Source: Rhodopseudomonas boonkerdii (lineage in GTDB: Bacteria > Pseudomonadota > Alphaproteobacteria > Rhizobiales > Xanthobacteraceae). Taken from it: a DNA stretch of 64,000 nt. The stretch's first letter is position 1. Each line of letters starts with the position of its first letter. Both the position numbers and the translations under genes were made by a program. The notes under the pieces are model-generated. The model saw only the letters and a program-made list of their open reading frames with translations, did not search any database and was not told the origin of the DNA. This document shows positions 28,548 through 35,864 of the stretch, piece after piece. The stretch covers positions 1,178,001 to 1,242,000 of the forward strand of contig NZ_CP036537.1 of assembly GCF_021184025.1 (NCBI RefSeq), given 5' to 3'.

Positions 28548-28577
28548 CGCCTGAACGCACCTGCGTTCAGGCGGAGG
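28544..28577. repeat. Perfect 16-base inverted repeat
   Basis: CCTCCGCCTGAACGCA is followed after two bases by its exact reverse complement. It is not followed by a T run and lies 49 bases before the MgtC start. Confidence 0.8.
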
Positions 28578-28625
28578 GACGCCCATTGTCATTCGCCCGT
28601 CATCTCCTGTACGCATGCAGGCAGC

Positions 28626-29342
28626 ATGAAATTTATCGCCACCTTTCAGACCCTGGATTTCCTCGACACGTTGTTGAGCCTGGCAACGGCCTTTGTGTTG
28701 GGGACGCTGATCGGCGCCGAGCGGCAATACCGCCAGCGCACGGCGGGCCTGCGCACCAATGTGCTGGTGGCGGTAAGCGCGGCGGCCTTCGTCGATCTCG
28801 CCATGAAGCTCGACGGCTCCGGCGGCGCGGTGCGGGTGATCGCCTATGTCGTGTCCGGCATCGGCTTCCTCGGCGCCGGCGTCATCATGAAAGAAGGGAT
28901 GAATGTTCGCGGCCTGAATACGGCGGCGACGTTGTGGAGTTCGGCGGCTGTCGGCTCCTGTGCCGGCGCCGACATGATCGTGCAGGCGACCGCTCTGACG
29001 GTGTTCGTGCTGGCCGGCAATACGCTGTTGCGGCCGTTGGTGAATGCGATCAACCGCTCGCCGATCGATGCGCTGTCCTCGGAAGTCACCTATTACATGC
29101 GCCTGACGGTCACACCGGATGCGGTGGCCGTGATGCGCGAGAAGCTGCAGGACGCGTTAGAGGCCGCCAAATATCCGGTCGGCGATGTTGAGGTGAATGA
29201 GCTGAGCGAGACGCAGCGCGAGATCGTCGCCACGCTGGTGTCGACCGCGGTCGATCCGAAAGAGCTCGATGCGGTGCTCGTGAAACTCGAGACACATCCC
29301 GGCGTCCGCAATGCCACCTGGGATTCCAGCACCAAAGAGTGA
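28626..29342 (+). CDS. MgtC/SapB family protein
   Basis: The 238-residue protein has five membrane helices in the N-terminal 135 residues with the family signatures LGTLIGAERQYRQRTAGLRTN and GIGFLGAGVIMKEG. A C-terminal soluble ACT-like domain follows. MgtC proteins regulate rather than transport; in other bacteria they aid low-magnesium and host survival. ATG 28626 follows the REP element and a perfect hairpin. The frame reaches back to 28461 only through the repeat. Confidence 0.87.
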   Translation: MKFIATFQTLDFLDTLLSLATAFVLGTLIGAERQYRQRTAGLRTNVLVAVSAAAFVDLAMKLDGSGGAVRVIAYVVSGIGFLGAGVIMKEGMNVRGLNTAATLWSSAAVGSCAGADMIVQATALTVFVLAGNTLLRPLVNAINRSPIDALSSEVTYYMRLTVTPDAVAVMREKLQDALEAAKYPVGDVEVNELSETQREIVATLVSTAVDPKELDAVLVKLETHPGVRNATWDSSTKE

Positions 29343-29356
29343 CGGTCTCCGTCGCG

Positions 29357-29381
29357 GGAACCTTGGGCCCGCGCATCCGTT
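29357..29381 (+). promoter_or_regulatory. EcfG-type promoter
   Basis: GGAAC, 16 bases, CGTT lies 30 bases before the start codon of the proline-rich secreted protein. It matches the EcfG consensus exactly. Confidence 0.6.
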
Positions 29382-29411
29382 GTCGCCGCATAGTCAATTG
29401 CGGTGGACGCC

Positions 29412-29738
29412 ATGCCCTCGATGAAATCGATGATGTTCCGAAAATGCCTTGCGGTCGCTGCCCTGGCGATCATGGGAGCAGGCACGTCCACATCGGCGTC
29501 CGCTGGCCTCACCATGGACCCGCCGCGCGCCCGGCTGGTCCAGGCCACCCAACCGCTGCAATCGACGCCAGGCGCGGAAAGCAAGCCGCCGGCGCCCGCC
29601 GAGCCCGGCACCACCGGTCAGCGCCCGCACGAGACGCCGCCGCAGCCTGCGCGGCCCGATGCCGACGCCAAGGATGCCGGGACAAAGCCCGCGCTGCCGC
29701 CTGCGCCGGCTGAGAAAACGGCGCCACCGATCAAGTAG
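29412..29738 (+). CDS. Proline/alanine-rich secreted protein
   Basis: The 108-residue product has a hydrophobic signal segment (about residues 12-31, ending SASA) followed by a disordered proline- and alanine-rich tail. I see no domain, and no family is recognised. ATG 29412 has GGTGGA upstream; ATG 29421 is an alternative. The EcfG promoter suggests stress induction. The composition suggests an extracytoplasmic spacer-like protein. Confidence 0.55.
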   Translation: MPSMKSMMFRKCLAVAALAIMGAGTSTSASAGLTMDPPRARLVQATQPLQSTPGAESKPPAPAEPGTTGQRPHETPPQPARPDADAKDAGTKPALPPAPAEKTAPPIK

Positions 29739-29797
29739 GATGGGGATGAGCGCAGGAGCAGCATGCCGGAGTGATACCCATCCTGCACGTTGCCGTG

Positions 29798-30310
29798 TCA
29801 GTCGCCATTCGGATCCAGCAGCGTCAGCGTAATCCAGTGCGCCTCAAGGGCCGGTTTCTTCACGCCTTCGATCTCGATGACGGTGTCCCATGCCGATTGG
29901 ATCGACACTGCACGTTCCGTCAGCCCCACCAGATGAAACTTGCCGCGCACGCGGGCGCCGACTTTCACTGCACTGTTGAAGCGCACGCGATCGAAACCGT
30001 AGTTCACACCCATGCGCGCGCGTTCCACACCTGGCATGGCATCGAAGGCGAGCGTCGACAGCAGAGACAATGTCAGAAAGCCATGCGCGATCGTGCCGCC
30101 GAAAGGTGTTTCCCTGGCGCGCTCGGGATCGACATGGATGAACTGATAGTCGAGCGTGGCGTCGGCAAAGGTGTTGATCATGGATTGATCGACCGTCACC
30201 CAGTCCGACACCAGCTCTTCGCCGTTCAGCAGCTTGCGATAGTCATCCAGCGGGATGAGTTTGGCGCGGATGACTTCGAGCTGCTGTGTAGCACGTTCTG
30301 CGTATGACAC
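29798..30310 (-). CDS. MaoC-family (R)-specific hydratase
   Basis: The 170-residue hotdog-fold protein has the hydratase motif (DATLDYQFIHVDPERA), with the D-x5-H catalytic pair, and GTIAHGFLTLSLLS in the central helix. It would hydrate trans-2-enoyl-CoA, for example in fatty-acid or polyester metabolism. The start is GTG 30310 with AAGGA upstream. It is a single gene convergent with the proline-rich gene. Confidence 0.87.
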   Translation of the reverse strand: MSYAERATQQLEVIRAKLIPLDDYRKLLNGEELVSDWVTVDQSMINTFADATLDYQFIHVDPERARETPFGGTIAHGFLTLSLLSTLAFDAMPGVERARMGVNYGFDRVRFNSAVKVGARVRGKFHLVGLTERAVSIQSAWDTVIEIEGVKKPALEAHWITLTLLDPNGD

Positions 30311-30376
30311 CGTGTGAGTCCTTGTGTTCGCCGGTTGTTGTCTAGCACAGGTTTCAACTGACGAGAGAAGGGCGGG

Positions 30377-30402
30377 GGCGGATTAGCGCAGCTTAATCCG
30401 CC
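30377..30402. repeat. Short palindromic repeat GGCGGATTA/TAATCCGCC
   Basis: A nine-base stem with an eight-base loop. It resembles the element at 63852-63940 and is probably of the same class. Confidence 0.6.
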
Positions 30403-30450
30403 GGCCAAGTTCATTGCTGAAACTCCTGTCAGCCACCTTCGCTGCCGATC

Positions 30451-30564
30451 CCTCATGGTGAGGAGGCGCTTTTTCAGCGCCGTCTCGAACCAAGAGGCCC
30501 ATGGCGACGCGCTCTGCGGCCATCCTTCGAGACGCGGCCAGATGGCCGCTCCTCAGGATGAGGA
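30451..30564 (+). repeat. REP-like palindromic repeat, copy 4
   Basis: CCTCATGGTGAGGAGGCGC to GCTCCTCAGGATGAGG, with CCATCCTTCGAGACGCG inside. It lies between the convergent ends of the polyamine cluster and MaoC promoter side. Confidence 0.8.
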
Positions 30565-30590
30565 CGGAGTTTGTGAGGTTCAGGGCTGCA

Positions 30591-32039
30591 CTACCAGCCC
30601 TGAACCAGGATGTTCTTGAACTGCCAGGGATCCGAGGTGTCGAGGTCTTCCGGGAACAGGCCCGGACGGCCTTCGAGGGGCGTCCAGTCGGTGTAGTAGC
30701 CCTTCACCGGGCCGAGATAGGGCAGCTGGATTTCCAGCAGGCGCTCGAAGTCCATTTCGTCGGCTTCGACGATGCCTTCGTTCGGATTTTCCAGAGCCCA
30801 GACCATGCCGCCGAGCACGGCGGAGGTCACCTGCAGGGCTGTGGCGTTTTGATAGGGCGCGAGCCTGCGCGTCTCCTCGATGGAGAGCTGCGAGCCGTAC
30901 CAATAAGCATTGTTGTCGTGGCCGAACAGCAGAACGCCGAGCTCGTCGATGCCATCGACGATCTCGTTTTCATCCAGGATGTGATGCTTCTCCTGCATCT
31001 TCGCGGCGCGGCCGAACATTTCGTGCAGCGACAACACGGCATCGTCTGCGGGGTGATAGGCATAGTGGCAGGTCGGACGATAGACGGCCTTGCCCGATGC
31101 ATCGCGCACCGTGAAATAATCGGAGATCGAGATCGATTCGTTGTGGGTGACGAGGAAACCGTATTGCGCGCCGCGGGTCGGACACCAGGTGCGCACGCGT
31201 GTGTTGGCACCGGGCTGCATCAGATAGATCGCAGCACCGCAGCCGGCTTCATGGGTCTTGGCATTCTCCGGCATCCACTTCTCATGGGTGCCCCAGCCGA
31301 GTTCGGACGGCTGCACGCCTTCCGACAGAAAACCTTCCACCGACCAGGTGTTGACGAACACGTCCGGCTCTTTCGGATTCTTCGAGCGCTGGGTGTCGCG
31401 TTCGGCGATGTGGATGCCCTTGATGCCGGCCTGGCGCATCAGGTCGGCCCATTCAGCCTTGGTTTTCGGCTTCGGCGCATTCAGCTTGAGGTCGGCGGCG
31501 ACATTCAGCAGCGCCTGCTTGACGAAGAACGACACCATGCCGGGATTGGCGCCGCAGCAGGACACGGCCGTGGTCGAGCCGGGCTTGCGCGCGCGCTTGG
31601 CCGCCAGCGTGTTTTCGCGCAGCGCATAGTTGGAGCGCGCTTCGGGGCCCTTGGTGGCGTCGAAATAGAAGCCGAGCCACGGCTCGTTGACGGTGTCGAT
31701 ATAGAGCGCGCCGATCTCGTTGCAGAGCTCCATGATGTCGGTGGAGCCGGTGTCGACCGAGAGGTTCACGCAAAAGCCCTGGCCGCCGCCTTCGGTGAGC
31801 AGCGGGCTGAGGAGTTCGCGGTAGTTGTCCTTGGTCACGGCCTGCTGGATGAAGCGCACGCCGTGCTTTTCGCAATGCGCCTTGCGGCCCTCGTCCTTCG
31901 GATCGATCACGGTGACGCGCGACTTGTCATAGTCGAGGTGGCGCTCGATCATCGGCAGCGTGCCTTTGCCGATCGAGCCGAAGCCAACCATGACGATGGG
32001 GCCGGTGATCTTCGCGTAGATCTGCGAGGGAATGGTCAT
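30591..32039 (-). CDS. hss: Homospermidine synthase
   Basis: This 482-residue enzyme makes homospermidine from two putrescines (or from putrescine and spermidine) with NAD. The Rossmann motif IVMVGFGSIGKGTL is near residues 15-28; other conserved parts are NLSVDTGSTDIMELC, GANPGMVSFFVKQAL and ESISISDYFTVRD. Length is normal for bacterial Hss. It is the last gene of a four-gene minus-strand cluster with ornithine decarboxylase, which supplies putrescine. Its start (MTIPSQIYAKITG) is preceded by AGGAG. Confidence 0.95.
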   Translation of the reverse strand: MTIPSQIYAKITGPIVMVGFGSIGKGTLPMIERHLDYDKSRVTVIDPKDEGRKAHCEKHGVRFIQQAVTKDNYRELLSPLLTEGGGQGFCVNLSVDTGSTDIMELCNEIGALYIDTVNEPWLGFYFDATKGPEARSNYALRENTLAAKRARKPGSTTAVSCCGANPGMVSFFVKQALLNVAADLKLNAPKPKTKAEWADLMRQAGIKGIHIAERDTQRSKNPKEPDVFVNTWSVEGFLSEGVQPSELGWGTHEKWMPENAKTHEAGCGAAIYLMQPGANTRVRTWCPTRGAQYGFLVTHNESISISDYFTVRDASGKAVYRPTCHYAYHPADDAVLSLHEMFGRAAKMQEKHHILDENEIVDGIDELGVLLFGHDNNAYWYGSQLSIEETRRLAPYQNATALQVTSAVLGGMVWALENPNEGIVEADEMDFERLLEIQLPYLGPVKGYYTDWTPLEGRPGLFPEDLDTSDPWQFKNILVQGW

Positions 32040-32054
32040 CCAGTTTTTCTCCTG

Positions 32055-32141
32055 TCATTCCGGGATGCGCCTTCGGCGCAGACCCGGAATCTTGTCATGT
32101 CGGGATTCCGGGTTCGCAGCTTACGCGGCGCCCCGGAATGA
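32055..32141. repeat. Palindromic repeat with TCATTCCGGG/CCCCGGAATGA ends
   Basis: This 87-base element has inverted ends (TCATTCCGGG and CCCCGGAATGA) and an inner pair CCCGGAATC/GATTCCGGG. It lies between rid and hss. Its class is different from the REP elements. Confidence 0.65.
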
Positions 32142-32161
32142 CGGTGTGCGGCCTGATGGCC

Positions 32162-32548
32162 TTACGAGCGACGTTTTGCCGTCACTTCGATTTCGACTTT
32201 CATCTCCGGCTTGTAGAGCCCCGCGACCACGAGCAGGGTCGCGGCCGGGCGGATTTCACCGAGATGCTCACCGGTGACCGCGAACACCTTGTCGGCGTCT
32301 GCGGCGTCAGTGATGTAGTAGGTGGCGCGTACGATGTCGGCCATGGTGAATCCGGCTTCCTTCAACGCGCCTTCAATGGTCTTGAAGCAGTTCTGTGTCT
32401 GCGCCGTGACATCGGCCGGCAGCGTCATGGTGGTGTAGTCGTAGCCGGTGGTGCCGGAGACGAAGCAGAAATCGCCATCGACCACCGCGCGGCTGTAGCC
32501 GGCGGTCTTCTCGAACGGCGATCCCGTGGAAATCAGCTTGCGGGTCAT
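32162..32548 (-). CDS. RidA family protein
   Basis: The 128-residue protein belongs to the RidA/YjgF family of trimeric enamine/imine deaminases, here with FVSGTTGYDYTTMTLP and ATYYITDAADADKVFAV segments. The C-terminal conserved arginine region (GEHLGEIRPAATLLVV) is present. It may detoxify reactive intermediates of PLP enzymes, which fits its place next to ornithine decarboxylase. ATG 32548 has AGGAG upstream. It is the third gene of the polyamine cluster. Confidence 0.88.
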   Translation of the reverse strand: MTRKLISTGSPFEKTAGYSRAVVDGDFCFVSGTTGYDYTTMTLPADVTAQTQNCFKTIEGALKEAGFTMADIVRATYYITDAADADKVFAVTGEHLGEIRPAATLLVVAGLYKPEMKVEIEVTAKRRS

Positions 32549-32602
32549 TGCGAGGCTCTCCTGCAGAGATGAGCCCCGCAATGCCGTGTCTGGAAGGTCA
32601 AA

Positions 32603-33193
32603 TCAAGCCGCGAGGGCAGATGGCGTGAGCTCGGTATCAGTGTGGCGGACCCGCTTACCGCTCGGCAGAATGATGCCGCGAGCGCGGTCCAGCGCACCGG
32701 GCTTCAACTCCAAGCCGAGCAGGCGTTCGGGCTCGAACGGGCCGGGGAGGGCCAGCATGTTCATCCGCTCCGACGTGAAACCGAAGCGGGCATAATAGGG
32801 CGCGTCCCCGAGCAGCAGGATGGCGCCGTGGCCACGCGCCGCGGCTTCGGTGATCGCATGCGTCATCAGCGCGGCGCCGATGCCGAGGGTGCGCACCGAG
32901 GGATCGACCGCCAGGGGGCCGAGCATCAAGGCGGCTCGGCCCCCGGCGTCGACATGCCAAAGCCGGATCGTGCCGACCAGCTTGCCCTCGTGGTCCACCG
33001 AGAAGGCGAGGCCTTCCGCGGGCAGTCGTCCGTCACGCAGTCGCTGGCAGGTGCGGGCATGGCGCGCGGCGCCGAAGCACACATCCAGCAGGGATTCACG
33101 GGCGGCGATGTCGAAGCCGGTTTCCGCACGGATCACGAACGGAGCGGCTGCGATGGTCGGGGCGATAATGTTGGTCTCGTGCAGAACGGTCAT
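32603..33193 (-). CDS. GNAT acetyltransferase in the polyamine cluster
   Basis: The 196-residue protein has the acetyl-CoA site LGPLAVDPSVRTLGIGAALM near residues 95-114 and the AILLLGDAPYYARFGF end of the domain typical of the YhbS-like group. It could act on a polyamine or on an intermediate, but its place between ornithine decarboxylase and RidA is the only support. The start is ATG 33193. A hairpin (ACTCCGC/GCGGAGT, 33206-33224) precedes it. Confidence 0.8.
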   Translation of the reverse strand: MTVLHETNIIAPTIAAAPFVIRAETGFDIAARESLLDVCFGAARHARTCQRLRDGRLPAEGLAFSVDHEGKLVGTIRLWHVDAGGRAALMLGPLAVDPSVRTLGIGAALMTHAITEAAARGHGAILLLGDAPYYARFGFTSERMNMLALPGPFEPERLLGLELKPGALDRARGIILPSGKRVRHTDTELTPSALAA

Positions 33194-33280
33194 GGCATGG
33201 TCCCCACTCCGCTTGCGGCGGAGTGTTGTCATTCCGGTGAGTGACGGGATGAGAGCCGGCGAACCGGATCTCGCTTTCTT

Positions 33281-33420
33281 CTCCCTCTCCCGCGCTTGCG
33301 GGGGAGGGTCGGGGTGTGGGTAGCCACAGGCTCAGGAGCGTGTGGCACCCCCACCCGCCCGGCTTCGCTACGCCGGACGACCTCCCCACCTAGCCAAGCT
33401 TCGCTTCGCGCGGGGGGAGG
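33281..33420. repeat. Composite palindromic repeat between odc and GNAT genes
   Basis: A stretch rich in inverted pairs: CTCCCTCTCCCGCGC...GCGGGGGAGGG, GGGTGTGGG...CCCCCACCC and CTCCCCACC...GGGGGGAGG. It resembles dispersed repeats of this group. Confidence 0.55.
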
Positions 33421-33426
33421 TGAAGA

Positions 33427-34569
33427 TCAAATATGATATGTCTTCAGCGGCGGGATGCCGTTGAAGGCCACCGCCGAATAGGTCGAGGTATACGCCCCGG
33501 TGCCCTCGATCAGCAGCTTGTCGCCGATCTCCAGCGTGACGGGCAACGGATATGGCACCTTCTCATACAGCACGTCGGCCGAATCGCAGGTCGGGCCGGC
33601 GAGCACGCAGGGCGCCATTTCCGCGCCGTCGTGACGCGTACGGATCGCGTAGCGGATCGACTCGTCCATCGTCTCGGCGAGACCGCCGAACTTGCCGATG
33701 TCGAGATAAACCCAGCGATTGTCGTCCTCGTCGCTCTTCTTCGAGATCAGCACGACCTCGGTCTCGATGATGCCGGCGTTACCGACCATGCCGCGGCCCG
33801 GCTCGATGATCGTCTCCGGAATCGCGTTGCCGAAATGCTTGCGCAGCGCGCGGAAGATCGAACGGCCGTATTGCACGACCGGCGGCACGTCCTTGAGATA
33901 CTTGGTCGGGAAACCGCCACCCATATTCACGAGGGTGAGGTTGATGCCGCGCTCGGCGCAGTCACGGAACACCGACGAGGCCATCGCCAGCGCGCGGTCC
34001 CATGCCTTCACCTTGCGCTGCTGCGAGCCGACATGGAACGAGATGCCGACCGGCTCGAGGCCGAGACGCTTGGCGAGATCGAGCACGTCGACGGCCATTT
34101 CCGGGTCGCAGCCGAATTTGCGCGACAGCGGCCATTCGGCGCCGGCGCAGTCATACAGGATGCGGCAGAACACTTTCGCGCCGGGCGCGACGCGTGCCAC
34201 CTTCTCGACTTCCGGCGCGCAGTCCACGGCGAACATGCGGATGCCCAGCGCGAAGGCGCGCGCGATGTCGCGCTCTTTCTTGATGGTGTTGCCATAGGAG
34301 ATGCGGTCCGGCGTTGCGCCAGCGGCGAGCGCCATCTCGATTTCCGCGACGGTCGCGCAGTCGAAGCACGAGCCGAGCGAAGCCAGCAGCGACAGCACTT
34401 CGGGCGCCGGGTTGGCCTTCACCGCGTAGAAGACGCGGGAGTCCGGCAGGGCCTTCGCGAAGCTCTGGAAATTGTCGCGCACGACATCGAGGTCGACGAC
34501 CAGACACGGCTCGGTGTCTAGGCCTTCGTTGCGGCGGGCGCGCAGGAATTCCTGGATACGTTCGGTCAT
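33427..34569 (-). CDS. Ornithine (or lysine/ornithine) decarboxylase, type III
   Basis: This 380-residue PLP enzyme would turn ornithine into putrescine and is the first gene of the polyamine cluster. The PLP lysine lies in FYAVKANPAPEVL near residue 50; other landmarks are VGISFHVGSQ, VNMGGGFPTKY and the active cysteine in GPTCDSADVLY. It belongs to the fold III group used by alphaproteobacteria. ATG 34569 has GGGAGAG just upstream. The long upstream leader (34581-35110) suggests feedback control by polyamines. Confidence 0.92.
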   Translation of the reverse strand: MTERIQEFLRARRNEGLDTEPCLVVDLDVVRDNFQSFAKALPDSRVFYAVKANPAPEVLSLLASLGSCFDCATVAEIEMALAAGATPDRISYGNTIKKERDIARAFALGIRMFAVDCAPEVEKVARVAPGAKVFCRILYDCAGAEWPLSRKFGCDPEMAVDVLDLAKRLGLEPVGISFHVGSQQRKVKAWDRALAMASSVFRDCAERGINLTLVNMGGGFPTKYLKDVPPVVQYGRSIFRALRKHFGNAIPETIIEPGRGMVGNAGIIETEVVLISKKSDEDDNRWVYLDIGKFGGLAETMDESIRYAIRTRHDGAEMAPCVLAGPTCDSADVLYEKVPYPLPVTLEIGDKLLIEGTGAYTSTYSAVAFNGIPPLKTYHI

Positions 34570-34580
34570 GGCACTCTCCC

Positions 34581-35000
34581 AACGCCCTTCGCGAGAAGGG
34601 GCGCAAAAGCAAATATGCGTAAGATCGAAGCTCTTCGGCGGCGTCACGCGATGGAGGCGGACGAGCCAAAACGCTCGGATCAAACTGTGCTGCCGTGGAT
34701 TGGTTGGGAGATTTCCCGCCCGCACACCTGGCAATGAAGGACAAGCCTTTTCAGTAGCCCGCGCCGGCGTTGGACTGCCGGTAGAGACCAAAAAAGCCCG
34801 CTCCGTCGTTGCTTTAAGTCGCGTCCCCCGTTGAGAACGAGGTGCGCCGGTTCGCCTCCGGCTGCCAGTCACGGTTGCAAAGAGCAAAGTCGCCTTCATC
34901 AAGGCATCCCTGGAGAGAGATGCTGGCCTCCCGCAATGTCTCTTCGAAGAGAAAGATCTCTTCGAGGGATTGGCGAGCGACCCTCGGCTTCTTCGCCCCT
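34581..35000 (-). promoter_or_regulatory. Structured leader of the decarboxylase gene, candidate speF-type element
   Basis: On the minus strand a hairpin (34581-34603) ends just before the ribosome site. Further upstream TCTCTTCG occurs twice (34939 and 34957) around a CGAAGAGA arm (34945-34952), giving two mutually exclusive stems. The speF RNA element is known upstream of this gene in alphaproteobacteria; I could not run an alignment. A short frame overlapping the stems (34814-35074) might be a leader peptide. Confidence 0.45.
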
Positions 35001-35418
35001 TGGCGGCTGTCCGGCCTCTTGTCCGGATACCTACCGACTGACACACGACCACAGGCACGTGCGAAATTGGGCAAGACCGCAAATAGGTTCTTTGGCCCCC
35101 TCTCGCAACATCTTTTTTGAGGTGATGGGCAATTTTATCAACGCGCGCCCGCGACGTTGCAAACGGGACGCAGTGGGAGCCGCGAAGATGAACGAACGTT
35201 AACGGTGGAGGCGCGTTTGCGCCTAGCGGGCTAGCCGTTTGCGACGATTCCTTGGCGGAGATGTGAAGTATCGAAATGAACGCTGAGGAGGATCGCCGCG
35301 CTCTCACTCGTCACCCTCCGCGAAGGCAGCGGATCCGGTGAGCGGTGTCGGTCATCGCAGGACGCGGGCGCCGGCGTCGACTGGTTACCCGGTCGAGCCG
35401 GGCAACGGCAGGATGGGT
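35001..35418. other. Intergenic region upstream of the decarboxylase leader
   Basis: No gene is supported here. It presumably holds the promoter of the polyamine cluster. A small GGCGC/GCGCC hairpin near 35209-35222 is the only structure I noticed. Confidence 0.4.
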
Positions 35419-35670
35419 TCAGCCCTTCCGCGTGAAAGGCTCGACGCGGGCTGCGGTGCGCATGAAGGCCGCCATGACCGCCACGCCGCACAGGAATAGA
35501 ACGACCTGAAGCACGTGTTCGCCGAAGGTATCCAGACCGAACAGGATCGAAAGTGCCCATCCGCCTGCGAAGGCCGCGCCAAAGACCTCGGCGCCGATCA
35601 GGATCGCCGCCGAAATGACGGTGATGACGCTGGGCCAGTTGATGCGGCGGGATCCGGTGGAGGTGGTCAT
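35419..35670 (-). CDS. Small two-helix membrane protein
   Basis: The 83-residue protein has two predicted membrane helices (about residues 14-37 and 50-70) and a basic C-terminus (ARVEPFTRKG). I do not recognise a family. ATG 35670 follows AGGA at 11 bases. It is divergent from the M3 peptidase gene. Confidence 0.6.
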   Translation of the reverse strand: MTTSTGSRRINWPSVITVISAAILIGAEVFGAAFAGGWALSILFGLDTFGEHVLQVVLFLCGVAVMAAFMRTAARVEPFTRKG

Positions 35671-35864
35671 GGTCGATAAGGTCCTGTTTGCGCGCGCAAT
35701 CTCTCCGAAAACGCCCGCTGCGGCAAGCGCCAGCCTTTTGTTTTGACGCGTTTTCTCGACCTGATTCAGCATCCGGATCGCTCGAAAACGCCCCGGAAGG
35801 CTCAAAAAAGCCCCATGCGTGGTATAGTTTCGCGCATAATTTGGGCCGTAAAGCAGGATTTATG

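Noticed and set aside
30501..32141. 546-residue plus-strand frame
   Set aside because: It lies opposite the homospermidine synthase gene and looks like an antisense shadow, with Ala/His/Arg-rich composition and no domain.
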